64,000 bases of DNA from Prevotella sp. P3-122 (lineage in GTDB: Bacteria > Bacteroidota > Bacteroidia > Bacteroidales > Bacteroidaceae): positions 1-64,000 of the forward strand of contig NZ_NPJH01000024.1 in NCBI RefSeq assembly GCF_002251365.1, in the 5' to 3' direction. The translations under genes were made by a program, and so were the position numbers. This document shows positions 57,779-64,000 of the stretch, one piece after another. The notes below the pieces were generated by a model that was not told the DNA's origin, did no database searches, and worked only from the letters and a program-made list of their open reading frames with translations. Every line of letters begins with the position of its first letter. The stretch's first letter is position 1.

Positions 57779-58519
57779 ATGAGAAAGAAACAATTATTCA
57801 TAGCACTATCATTGCTCTGCACGGCTGCCCAGCTGCCTGCACAGGGCATCCGCGACCAGTACGGGTCGAAGGCGGAGGCTTGTGAGGTCACAGACTCATA
57901 CAACTACAGGAAGTCTGACGGATACGTACAGTATGGTCAGATAGGATGGGAGAAGGAGGTCGCTTGGCGCCCTATACTGTATCTCGACAAATATGAGACT
58001 GACCACAGAGCGTACAACATAAACTCATTCTTCTACTGCCAGGTGATGAGCGGCAACAAGGTGCTCGATGACTGCGAGATTGTTGCTGTCAACAGCGAAG
58101 GACTCATCGTGGGCAACCAGTGTCCAGAACCTAAGCCGCTGAAGGCGCAGAATGCCGACAACACCGCCATCATGGCAATCTTCGGCAGCATGCCAGATGA
58201 GGAGATAAAGTTCAAGGTTGTGACAGGCACGGGAACTGACGATGACCCACTGGTGGAGCAATGGGCAGAGGAAACGCACGCCTTCGTACCTAACGGCATC
58301 ACGGGACTCACCGACGAGGATGGCGACGGAAGGCCAGACACCTGGGCTCCAGTAGTACTGCATATTGGCTCCTCGGACATTCCCAATGGAATAAGGACCA
58401 TAGATGCCAATGGCAGCACCACCGTTTACAGCATCAACGGCACACGCCTCGATGCTCCAAAGAAGGGTGTGAACATCATCCGAAAGGGTGACAAGAGCAG
58501 GAAGGTGGTAGTGAGGTAA
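57779..58519 (+). CDS. small secreted protein with type IX-like tail
   Basis: A 246-aa protein with a signal peptide (LFIALSLLCTAAQLPAQG). The mature part has no family I recognise. It includes a segment resembling the end modules of the giants (SFFYCQVMSGNKVLDDCEIV, then GLIVGNQCPEPKP, comparable to DDILGIFVDDECRGVAKP). It ends in NGTRLDAPKKGVNIIRKGDK, nearly the same tail as giant 1. It follows giant 2 by 166 bp on the same strand and is followed by a terminator. It could be a free-standing accessory subunit. Confidence 0.8.
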   Translation: MRKKQLFIALSLLCTAAQLPAQGIRDQYGSKAEACEVTDSYNYRKSDGYVQYGQIGWEKEVAWRPILYLDKYETDHRAYNINSFFYCQVMSGNKVLDDCEIVAVNSEGLIVGNQCPEPKPLKAQNADNTAIMAIFGSMPDEEIKFKVVTGTGTDDDPLVEQWAEETHAFVPNGITGLTDEDGDGRPDTWAPVVLHIGSSDIPNGIRTIDANGSTTVYSINGTRLDAPKKGVNIIRKGDKSRKVVVR

Positions 58520-58557
58520 ATGGTCCTCCCCACCCTCCCTTAAAGGCAGGGAAACTC

Positions 58558-58597
58558 ATCCCCAGCCCTCTCGGATGTGAGAAGGCTGGGGATTTTC
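58558..58597 (+). terminator. intrinsic terminator after the small secreted gene
   Basis: ATCCCCAGCCCTCTC and GAGAAGGCTGGGGAT form a stem, followed by TTTTCT. It corresponds to the terminator at 46078 in the first module. Confidence 0.8.
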
Positions 58598-58619
58598 TAT
58601 TGCGGATATTCACATAAAG

Positions 58620-58685
58620 ATATATGCATTGGCGCTTTCGGATATATGTGTGGACTATGACAGATATATGCTGTATATGACTGAA
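58620..58685 (+). promoter_or_regulatory. 22-bp direct-repeat array upstream of membrane AraC regulator 2
   Basis: Three units start at 58620, 58642 and 58664 (ATATATGCATTGGCGCTTTC, ATATATGTGTGGACTATGAC, ATATATGCTGTATATGAC). They are exactly 22 bp apart. The last starts 101 bp before the -7 element, the same distance as in module 1, which has two additional units. Confidence 0.7.
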
Positions 58686-58739
58686 TAATCCTAATTCATC
58701 TCATTAAAAACAGCAGAAAAGGAAAATACTGGATAATAC

Positions 58740-58772
58740 TTGCTTTACTCTGAATAAAAATTTGTACATTTG
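58740..58772 (+). promoter_or_regulatory. promoter of membrane AraC regulator 2
   Basis: TTG at 58740-58742 and TACATTTG at 58765-58772 with a 22-bp spacer, as in the promoter of regulator 1. Confidence 0.55.
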
Positions 58773-58803
58773 CAGACAAATTTGTTAGCATCAAACACCG
58801 GAC

Positions 58804-59937
58804 ATGAATAATCTATATCTTCTTCAATTCTGCTGCATGATAGTAACCATCTGTCTTGCCTTGCTGATTTTCTTATCACGATATTATGTAAAATGGGTAA
58901 ACAAGAGGTATGAAAAGTCGCGCAAACTCCTTGGGTTATCAATGATTTGCCTGGCTGTACACTATTACTTCCAGATGCGCTTCGGACTGCGTGCCATGGG
59001 AGAAGACGTAGGCATACTGGCAAACATCATCTTCTATACCCCAACAGCATATCTTGTCACCTCGTCCATCATCAACCTTGAATGTTCCCGTTGCAGCACG
59101 AGGAGATGGCTACGGGGAGGCATGGCCGGATGCATCGCAGTTCTTTCTACAGCAGGCATCTGGTATATGTTCAGCAAAAGCATACACTTCGGCAAAATGT
59201 TACACTTGCTATACATTCTCTACATTATCTGTATGCTGCTATTCATATTGACAAGCTACAAAGAGATACGTTATCGCAGACGAATTATTGAGACAGAGAC
59301 GGCTGGCGACTTGTTGCCATACACGCGCTATATCTACGCAGGAGGATTACTGCTGATACCATGCGGCTTGCTGATTCTGTTCAGCATACTTTCCAGCAGC
59401 CTGTTACAAATATTCGGCACATTGGCACTTCTGTTGCTGTTCATCTTCGTTCTGAGCTTCGTTGCCTTGGGCTTCAACATCGTGCCCAGCGAGAATTATA
59501 TTGACGACATCACAACACAGAAGTGCCTGGATGGGGATACAGAAAATCTGCCAGAGCAAGACATCAATGACCATCAATCAGACGAACTGATGGCACAGAT
59601 AGAGAAAACTTTGGAAACATGGGCGGCATCAGGTGGTTTCAAAGATCCAACCGTAACTTTGGGCACTCTGTCGCAGCAATTGCACATCATGCGCAGCGAC
59701 CTTACCTACTATTTCGAGAAACATATCAAGCTCACCTTCCGAGTATGGCTTAGCGACATTCGTTTTCACGAAGTACAGCGGATGCTCAAGAAGTATCCCG
59801 AATACAACAATGATGCCATATCGATGGAATGCGGCTTTTCCTCACGTGCACATCTGTACAGAATATTCAAGCAGAAGACCGGCATGACGCCTGGTGAATG
59901 GAAATTAAGCTTGAAAGACAAGGAAAGCGACAACTAA
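58804..59937 (+). CDS. membrane-embedded AraC-family regulator 2
   Basis: A 377-aa paralog of the protein at 46494, similar along the whole length (LLQFCCMIVTICLALLIFLS, then YEKSRKLLGLSMICLAVHYY). Six or seven helices occupy residues about 1-230, a variable linker follows, and the C-terminal HTH pair reads LGTLSQQLHIMRSDLTYYFE and DAISMECGFSSRAHLYRIFK. The linker (residues about 230-280) is the most diverged part, while the DNA-recognition segments are almost unchanged. The two proteins may therefore bind similar sites. GGAAAGAGAC repeats begin 6 bp after its stop. Confidence 0.9.
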   Translation: MNNLYLLQFCCMIVTICLALLIFLSRYYVKWVNKRYEKSRKLLGLSMICLAVHYYFQMRFGLRAMGEDVGILANIIFYTPTAYLVTSSIINLECSRCSTRRWLRGGMAGCIAVLSTAGIWYMFSKSIHFGKMLHLLYILYIICMLLFILTSYKEIRYRRRIIETETAGDLLPYTRYIYAGGLLLIPCGLLILFSILSSSLLQIFGTLALLLLFIFVLSFVALGFNIVPSENYIDDITTQKCLDGDTENLPEQDINDHQSDELMAQIEKTLETWAASGGFKDPTVTLGTLSQQLHIMRSDLTYYFEKHIKLTFRVWLSDIRFHEVQRMLKKYPEYNNDAISMECGFSSRAHLYRIFKQKTGMTPGEWKLSLKDKESDN

Positions 59938-59942
59938 AATAG

Positions 59943-60047
59943 GGAAAGAGACGACCGCAAACAGAGGAAAGAGACAACTATAAACAGGGAAAGAGACAAC
60001 TAAAACTACTTCCCTATTTGTATATTGTGGGAAATCGCCTAACTTTG
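59943..60047 (+). promoter_or_regulatory. GGAAAGAGAC repeats and a consensus promoter without a downstream gene
   Basis: Units start at 59943, 59966 and 59988. TTG at 60018-60020, a 19-bp spacer and TAACTTTG at 60040-60047 form one of the best promoters in the window. The last unit starts 52 bp before the -7 element, against 53 bp at giant gene 2. No gene follows until ndk, which has its own promoter. A short stem (TCTGCTTT/AAAGCAGA, 60067-60091) lies in the expected transcript. Confidence 0.65.
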
Positions 60048-60091
60048 TTGACGTATTTACAGCCAATCTGCTTTTTTATATCTAAAGCAGA

Positions 60092-60400
60092 AATAAAGCT
60101 GTCGCCTGTCATGTGCTACGGACTAAGAAGCAGAGAAAACAAAAGTCCAAAAAACTGACAAAAATACGCAACAGGCTCTGACAGCGGGCACGCAACTCAT
60201 ACTTATACAACCAGGCGAGGTGACAGTATCCACAACTACATAATGGACTGTCTTTGGAGACAGAAGGTCACGCTCCTGGGTAACGGTGGTACCGAACATT
60301 GACTCACGGATAGTTACCGACATACTATCAGAACCGTGTAGAGCGATGTCTGTACCACCGTTTATTTGTATATTGACATGTATTAAACAAATCACCCAGT
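60092..60400. other. gene-free stretch before palindrome array D
   Basis: No convincing gene is seen. A minus-strand frame runs through it, but it starts inside the palindrome array and has no recognisable domain. It may be a degraded remnant. Confidence 0.4.
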
Positions 60401-60417
60401 TTTTGGCCATCTCAGAC

Positions 60418-60517
60418 GCAAAGCATTGCATCTGCCAACGCAAAGCTTTGCAATCGTCCACGCAAAGCTTTGCATTTGCCAACGCAAAGCTTTGCATCCG
60501 TCAATGCAAACGTTTTT
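60418..60517. repeat. 22-bp-phased palindrome array D (5 units)
   Basis: Units start at 60418, 60440, 60462, 60484 and 60506, exactly 22 bp apart. The first is the imperfect GCAAAGCATTGC, the next three are GCAAAGCTTTGC, and the terminal one has decayed to GCAAACGTTTTT. It is introduced by CAGTTTTTGGCCATCTCAGA and followed by GGGGAAAGGCAC, as in the other arrays. Confidence 0.92.
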
Positions 60518-60606
60518 GGGGAAAGGCACGATACATATATAATCTGTTCACGCATTTCAGTTTGCATGCAACAGCAGCGACCAAAGGAAAAATATCGATT
60601 TATTTC

Positions 60607-60637
60607 TTTGCCGTTACGTATGTTTTCACTATCTTTG
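60607..60637 (+). promoter_or_regulatory. ndk promoter
   Basis: TTTG at 60607-60610, a 19-bp spacer and TATCTTTG at 60630-60637 are a full consensus match. The start codon lies 110 bp downstream. Confidence 0.75.
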
Positions 60638-60746
60638 CATCATATTGGGTATGCGATTGGGAAAACACATACTATTAGAAAAAGCTGCGGCATGTCTGCA
60701 AGGATACCAAACAAAAATAGAAATCCACCTTAAACAAATAAAATTT

Positions 60747-61220
60747 ATGAAACAGACAGAAAGAACACTGGTACTGCTCAAGCCATGTACCATCAAGCGC
60801 AACCTTATCGGTGAAATCATCTCTATCTTTGAGAAGAAGGGACTGAGAGTTGTAGGACTGAAGATGATGCAGCTTACCGACGAGGTGCTGTCAGAGCACT
60901 ACTCACATCTGGCAGAGAAACCTTTCTTCCAGAGGGTTAAGGACTCCATGATGGCTACACCCGTTGTTGCCATGTGTCTTGAGGGCGTAAGTGCCATAGA
61001 GGTTGTACGCGTAATAACAGGACCCACCAACGGACGTACCAACTGTGTGCCGGGAACTATCCGCGGCATGTACTGCATGAGTTATCAGGAAAACATCGTT
61101 CATGCCAGCGACTCGCCCGAGACAGCAGCCGTAGAGCTGAAGAGGTTCTTCAAGGACGAGGAGATATTCGATTTCCCACGCGAGCTCTTCGAGGTATTCT
61201 ATGCAAACGATGAGTTCTAA
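60747..61220 (+). CDS. ndk: nucleoside diphosphate kinase
   Basis: A 157-aa cytosolic enzyme that balances NTP pools by passing phosphate through a His. The ATG at 60747 gives the standard N-terminus (ERTLVLLKPCTIKRNLIGEI); the frame extends upstream only by chance. The catalytic segment is ENIVHASDSPETAAVELKRF with the phospho-His, and GPTNGRTNCVPGTIRGMYC is the nucleotide-binding region. It has its own promoter and terminator. Confidence 0.97.
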   Translation: MKQTERTLVLLKPCTIKRNLIGEIISIFEKKGLRVVGLKMMQLTDEVLSEHYSHLAEKPFFQRVKDSMMATPVVAMCLEGVSAIEVVRVITGPTNGRTNCVPGTIRGMYCMSYQENIVHASDSPETAAVELKRFFKDEEIFDFPRELFEVFYANDEF

Positions 61221-61236
61221 TAAAAGCTAACTGACA

Positions 61237-61284
61237 GGGATGCCCTCACAAAGACACTGCATTGCGGGCATCCCTACCGTTTTT
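61237..61284 (+). terminator. terminator-like hairpin after ndk
   Basis: AGGGATGCCC and GGGCATCCCT pair around a 20-nt loop and are followed by ACCGTTTTT. The possible start of the AraC gene at 61262 lies within it, so translation may influence termination, or the real start is further downstream. Confidence 0.6.
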
Positions 61285-62140
61285 CCACAAGACAACATCC
61301 ACACAACAGCCTGCGAACTTGCTGTCACGTATAATTCTCCCTTCCAAGCACCTGTCGCCTTTTGTACATCACTACTGGGTGATGCGCTTCGACGGGCACC
61401 CGATAGAAATGACCATCATGCCTACCGGTTGCATGAAGTGGATGTTCCATCGTGAAAAGCCCTTTGCCGTAAACGGCATATACGAGGCCAGCAACGTTGC
61501 CTCCGTATGCGGGCAATACCACGCGGCAGCCAACGTGTCCACATTCGAGCATGCTGACCTCCTGTTTGTATTCTTTCACCCCTATGCCCTGAAAATCATC
61601 ATGGGCATGCCATGCAACATGTTTTCAAGCACCAACGTCGACATGGACTACCTCGGCATTCCTGAATTCAAGCTGCTCAAGAGAATGGTACTCGACGCAA
61701 AAACTGATGATGGCGCCATTGCCATCATCGAGAACTTCATAACACAACGGTTGGCACTAAACAACGACTTCGAGACTATCAAGAGGATGATGGCCGTTTG
61801 CAGCGAGATTGATCATCATCCCAGCTCGTCTATTGACACGCTTGCCGACCGGGCCTGCTTGGGAGAGCGGCAGTTCCGCAGGTTCTTCGAGGAATATGTT
61901 GGCATGACACCAAAGATGATGATACGCACCAAACGTTGCCTACAGGCGTGCCGTTCCATACAAAGCCTGCAAATAACCGACTTCAAGGATATTGTCTACC
62001 GTCTTGGCTTTACTGACCATTCACACCTGAATAAGGAGTTCAAGGCGTTTGCCGGAATGTCGCCGTCAGAATACATGGAGCACATCCGACACATACAGCA
62101 GGAAAACTTCCTCAGAGGCTACCGCGCCTACCATAAGTGA
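61262..62140 (+). CDS. AraC-family transcriptional regulator
   Basis: A soluble protein of up to 292 aa. The N-terminal domain (SKHLSPFVHHYWVMRFDGHP, later FFHPYALKIIMGMPCNMFSS) resembles the DUF6597-type sensor of AraC regulators. The HTH pair is at residues about 190-275: DTLADRACLGERQFRRFFEE and DIVYRLGFTDHSHLNKEFKA, then FAGMSPSEYMEHI. The frame begins with TTG at 61262. No ATG precedes the conserved PSKHLSPFVHHYW, so the start is uncertain (another TTG is at 61319; the first ATG at 61382 would remove part of the domain). It may control the outer-membrane receptor gene that follows by 74 bp. Confidence 0.85.
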   Translation: MRASLPFFHKTTSTQQPANLLSRIILPSKHLSPFVHHYWVMRFDGHPIEMTIMPTGCMKWMFHREKPFAVNGIYEASNVASVCGQYHAAANVSTFEHADLLFVFFHPYALKIIMGMPCNMFSSTNVDMDYLGIPEFKLLKRMVLDAKTDDGAIAIIENFITQRLALNNDFETIKRMMAVCSEIDHHPSSSIDTLADRACLGERQFRRFFEEYVGMTPKMMIRTKRCLQACRSIQSLQITDFKDIVYRLGFTDHSHLNKEFKAFAGMSPSEYMEHIRHIQQENFLRGYRAYHK

Positions 62141-62214
62141 ACAATGTCCGTTTTTTACAAACGCAGTTTGTTTTTTATCCATAACTTTGCATCCTGTTTT
62201 TAATTTGTACAGAC

Positions 62215-64000
62215 ATGATGAGAAGATTTATTGTCATTCAGGCTCTTGCCATATCCGCAATTGCCGCTAATGCACAGGCTGCAACAGCAGGCGCATCCGA
62301 CTCGCTAAAACTTGACACCCTCAATATTCACCAACTGCAGGAGGTTGTCATCAAGGGACAGCTGCCATATACACGTCTGAAAGGCGACGCCATGGTAACA
62401 CGCATCACTGGCTCTACACTCGAAAAGGCAGGTACGGCACAGGACGTGCTGAGGAAGGTCCCCGGCATAATAAAGAAAGGCGAAGACCTTGAGGTCGTTG
62501 GCCGTGGCAAGCCTGTCTATTACATCAACGGACGAAAAGTCTACGACAACGATGAGCTGAAACGACTGCTGAGCGACGAGATTGCAAGTGTTGAGGTCAT
62601 CACCAACCCTGGTGCCATATACGATGCTACGGTAACTGCCGTTGTTAGAATAAAGACTGTCAGAAGGCAGGGCGACGGCTTCAGCTTCAATACCTTCGCA
62701 AAGACCGAACAGAGTCTGCGCACAGGACTCAACGACCCGGAAGCACAAGTAAATGTAAACTACCGACACAAAGGACTCGACGTCTTCGCTTCAGCAAAGG
62801 AATGGCAATATCGCACAAACCAATGGAGCGACCTCGGACAGACTACTACCGACATCAGTACAGGGACAGAAATATTCAGATACGAAGGCGTATTGAAGCA
62901 CCAGTGGCGAGGAATAGGCACACACCTTACAGGCGGTTTCAACTGGCAGATAAACGACAAACACTCTGTAGGAGCAAAGGTTGACTATGCCATATCGACT
63001 AAGGTAGACACAAAAGAACGTCTCGCAATGAACAAATACGAACGAGGCACACTAATAGAATCTGTTTGCAGCGACGGACACAACTGGAGCGACAAACCCA
63101 ACAACACACTCGTCAACGCATACTATAACGGAAGTATAGGGAAACTGACCATCGACTTCAATGCCGACCTTTTCTTCACCAACGACAACACTCATCAGCT
63201 GATGAAGGAAACAGCCAACACAACCGACCGTGACATAGAATCTGTGACAACATCCAAGAACAACATGACAGCCACAAAGCTCGTTCTCGCATATCCTATA
63301 TGGAAAGGCATGCTCAACATCGGTACGGAAGAGACATTCATCGAACGCGACAATACCAACAACAGCCAAGGCACCGGACTGCCCAACTCAACATCTAAAG
63401 TCAACGACAAGACTTATGCCGCATTCATACAATATGGTGTAGCACTGAATGCCAAGACACAGGCAAGCCTCGGACTGCGCTACGAACATGCCTACTTCGA
63501 CTACAAGGACATGCTCAACCCTGCCGACAATATGGAACGCTCTTACGACAACATCTTCCCTTCGGCATCAATATCTACACTGATAGGTAAGACAAGGATA
63601 GCTCTCGCCTACTCCAGCAGAACACAACGCCCGTCGCTGGGGCAACTCAACAACTCCATGATGTATCACAACCGCTTCGTAGTCCAACAGGGCAACCCAA
63701 AGCTAAAGCCGTCAATTGAGAACAACGTGTCACTTACAACCATGTTCAGCATGTTCACAGTAGGAGCAAGCTACTCACACTACTCTGACCTGATAAGCAA
63801 CTGGAGCGAACAGATGAATGACGAAGGTATGATTAGAGTGTCGTACAAGAATATCGACAAGCCGCAACAGCAGATAAACATCTTCGCTACAGCCAACAAG
63901 ACTTGGGGATGCTACACGCCACAATGGACAGCAGCCTTCGTTAAACAATGGCTCACACTTGACCTCGACAACGGGAAACGTACGTTCAACAAACCCATGT
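62215..64000 (+). CDS. outer-membrane TonB-dependent-type receptor (plug plus barrel), 5' part
   Basis: The frame is open to the end of the window (595 codons), so the C-terminal end is not seen. A signal peptide (FIVIQALAISAIAANAQA) is followed by a plug-like domain: LQEVVIKGQLPYTRLKGDAM, AGTAQDVLRKVPGIIKKGED and YYINGRKVYDNDELKRLLSD, IASVEVITNPGAIYDA. Long barrel strands follow (SRTQRPSLGQLNNSMMYHNR, VVQQGNPKLKPSIENNVSLT). This is the pattern of the CarboxypepD-less OMP_b-brl_3 receptors of Bacteroidota. Ligand unknown. TAACTTTG at 62182-62189 may be its -7 element. An ATG 3 bp downstream is an alternative start. Confidence 0.88.
   Translation, partial: MMRRFIVIQALAISAIAANAQAATAGASDSLKLDTLNIHQLQEVVIKGQLPYTRLKGDAMVTRITGSTLEKAGTAQDVLRKVPGIIKKGEDLEVVGRGKPVYYINGRKVYDNDELKRLLSDEIASVEVITNPGAIYDATVTAVVRIKTVRRQGDGFSFNTFAKTEQSLRTGLNDPEAQVNVNYRHKGLDVFASAKEWQYRTNQWSDLGQTTTDISTGTEIFRYEGVLKHQWRGIGTHLTGGFNWQINDKHSVGAKVDYAISTKVDTKERLAMNKYERGTLIESVCSDGHNWSDKPNNTLVNAYYNGSIGKLTIDFNADLFFTNDNTHQLMKETANTTDRDIESVTTSKNNMTATKLVLAYPIWKGMLNIGTEETFIERDNTNNSQGTGLPNSTSKVNDKTYAAFIQYGVALNAKTQASLGLRYEHAYFDYKDMLNPADNMERSYDNIFPSASISTLIGKTRIALAYSSRTQRPSLGQLNNSMMYHNRFVVQQGNPKLKPSIENNVSLTTMFSMFTVGASYSHYSDLISNWSEQMNDEGMIRVSYKNIDKPQQQINIFATANKTWGCYTPQWTAAFVKQWLTLDLDNGKRTFNKPM

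Noticed and set aside
60123..60497. Minus-strand frame of 124 codons upstream of ndk
   Set aside because: It starts within palindrome array D and shows no family features; at most it contains a degraded fragment.

Overview
The window looks like chromosome of a gut-type Bacteroidota, most likely Prevotellaceae. Support: promoters of the form TTTG-N19/20-TAnnTTTG before several genes; many Bacteroidales-type families (BspA-like LRR, PCMD-domain, DUF4251, DUF3836, giant LamG secreted proteins, type IX secretion-like C-termini of the form NxxGxRixxPxKGvxIxxGkKvVvk); and a type II-C Cas9 with a 36-bp repeat. This assignment is inference; no rRNA or tRNA was seen.

Layout. (1) 1-1015: end of an unidentified gene, a terminator, a secreted-protein relic, greA and a phased palindrome array. 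(2) 1236-6458: a defence island with a CRISPR array (5 repeats, 4 spacers), convergent cas9 interrupted by one in-frame TAG, a divergent tracrRNA, and an AbiH-type abortive-infection gene. cas1 and cas2 are absent. (3) 6470-12502: an AT-rich accessory block bounded by two tyrosine-recombinase relics in the same orientation. It holds a candidate structured RNA, a BspA-like secreted protein, a GIY-YIG protein with about eight repeats, a DUF4238 protein and a lysozyme relic. (4) 12.6-16.7 kb: a duplicated palindrome array plus lipoprotein locus flanking a DUF234-type ATPase gene, then the intact coiled-coil lipoprotein and rsmI. (5) 16.8-24.3 kb: REP-like repeats, a MITE-like element and a forward run of envelope genes (PCMD protein, Omp85-like barrel, phosphoethanolamine transferase, MscS channel, DUF4251 lipoprotein, acetyltransferase). 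(6) 24.3-32.8 kb, minus strand: two ABC systems with a GntR/YtrA-type regulator, ending in a MacA-MacB-TolC-like export operon. (7) 33-35.4 kb: ResB/CcsA cytochrome c maturation genes and a nucleoside-recognition membrane protein. (8) 36.2-60.05 kb: two paralogous modules, each made of a secreted protein of about 3,260 aa and a membrane-embedded AraC-type regulator, with a small secreted protein in the second. (9) 60.4-64 kb: another palindrome array, ndk, an AraC regulator, and the start of an outer-membrane receptor that runs off the window.

The most interesting signals are these. Four separate arrays of 12-bp palindromes are spaced at exactly 22 bp and always end in the same variant unit. 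The giant-protein/membrane-AraC modules carry two different classes of direct repeat with a period of about 22 bp, at conserved distances from the promoters. Cas9 is broken by a single amber codon while the rest of the locus looks intact. A structured-RNA candidate sits at 7244-7541. Two diverged integrase relics share the same 70-71 bp insert at the same codon. All functional statements come from reading motifs by eye; no searches were run.
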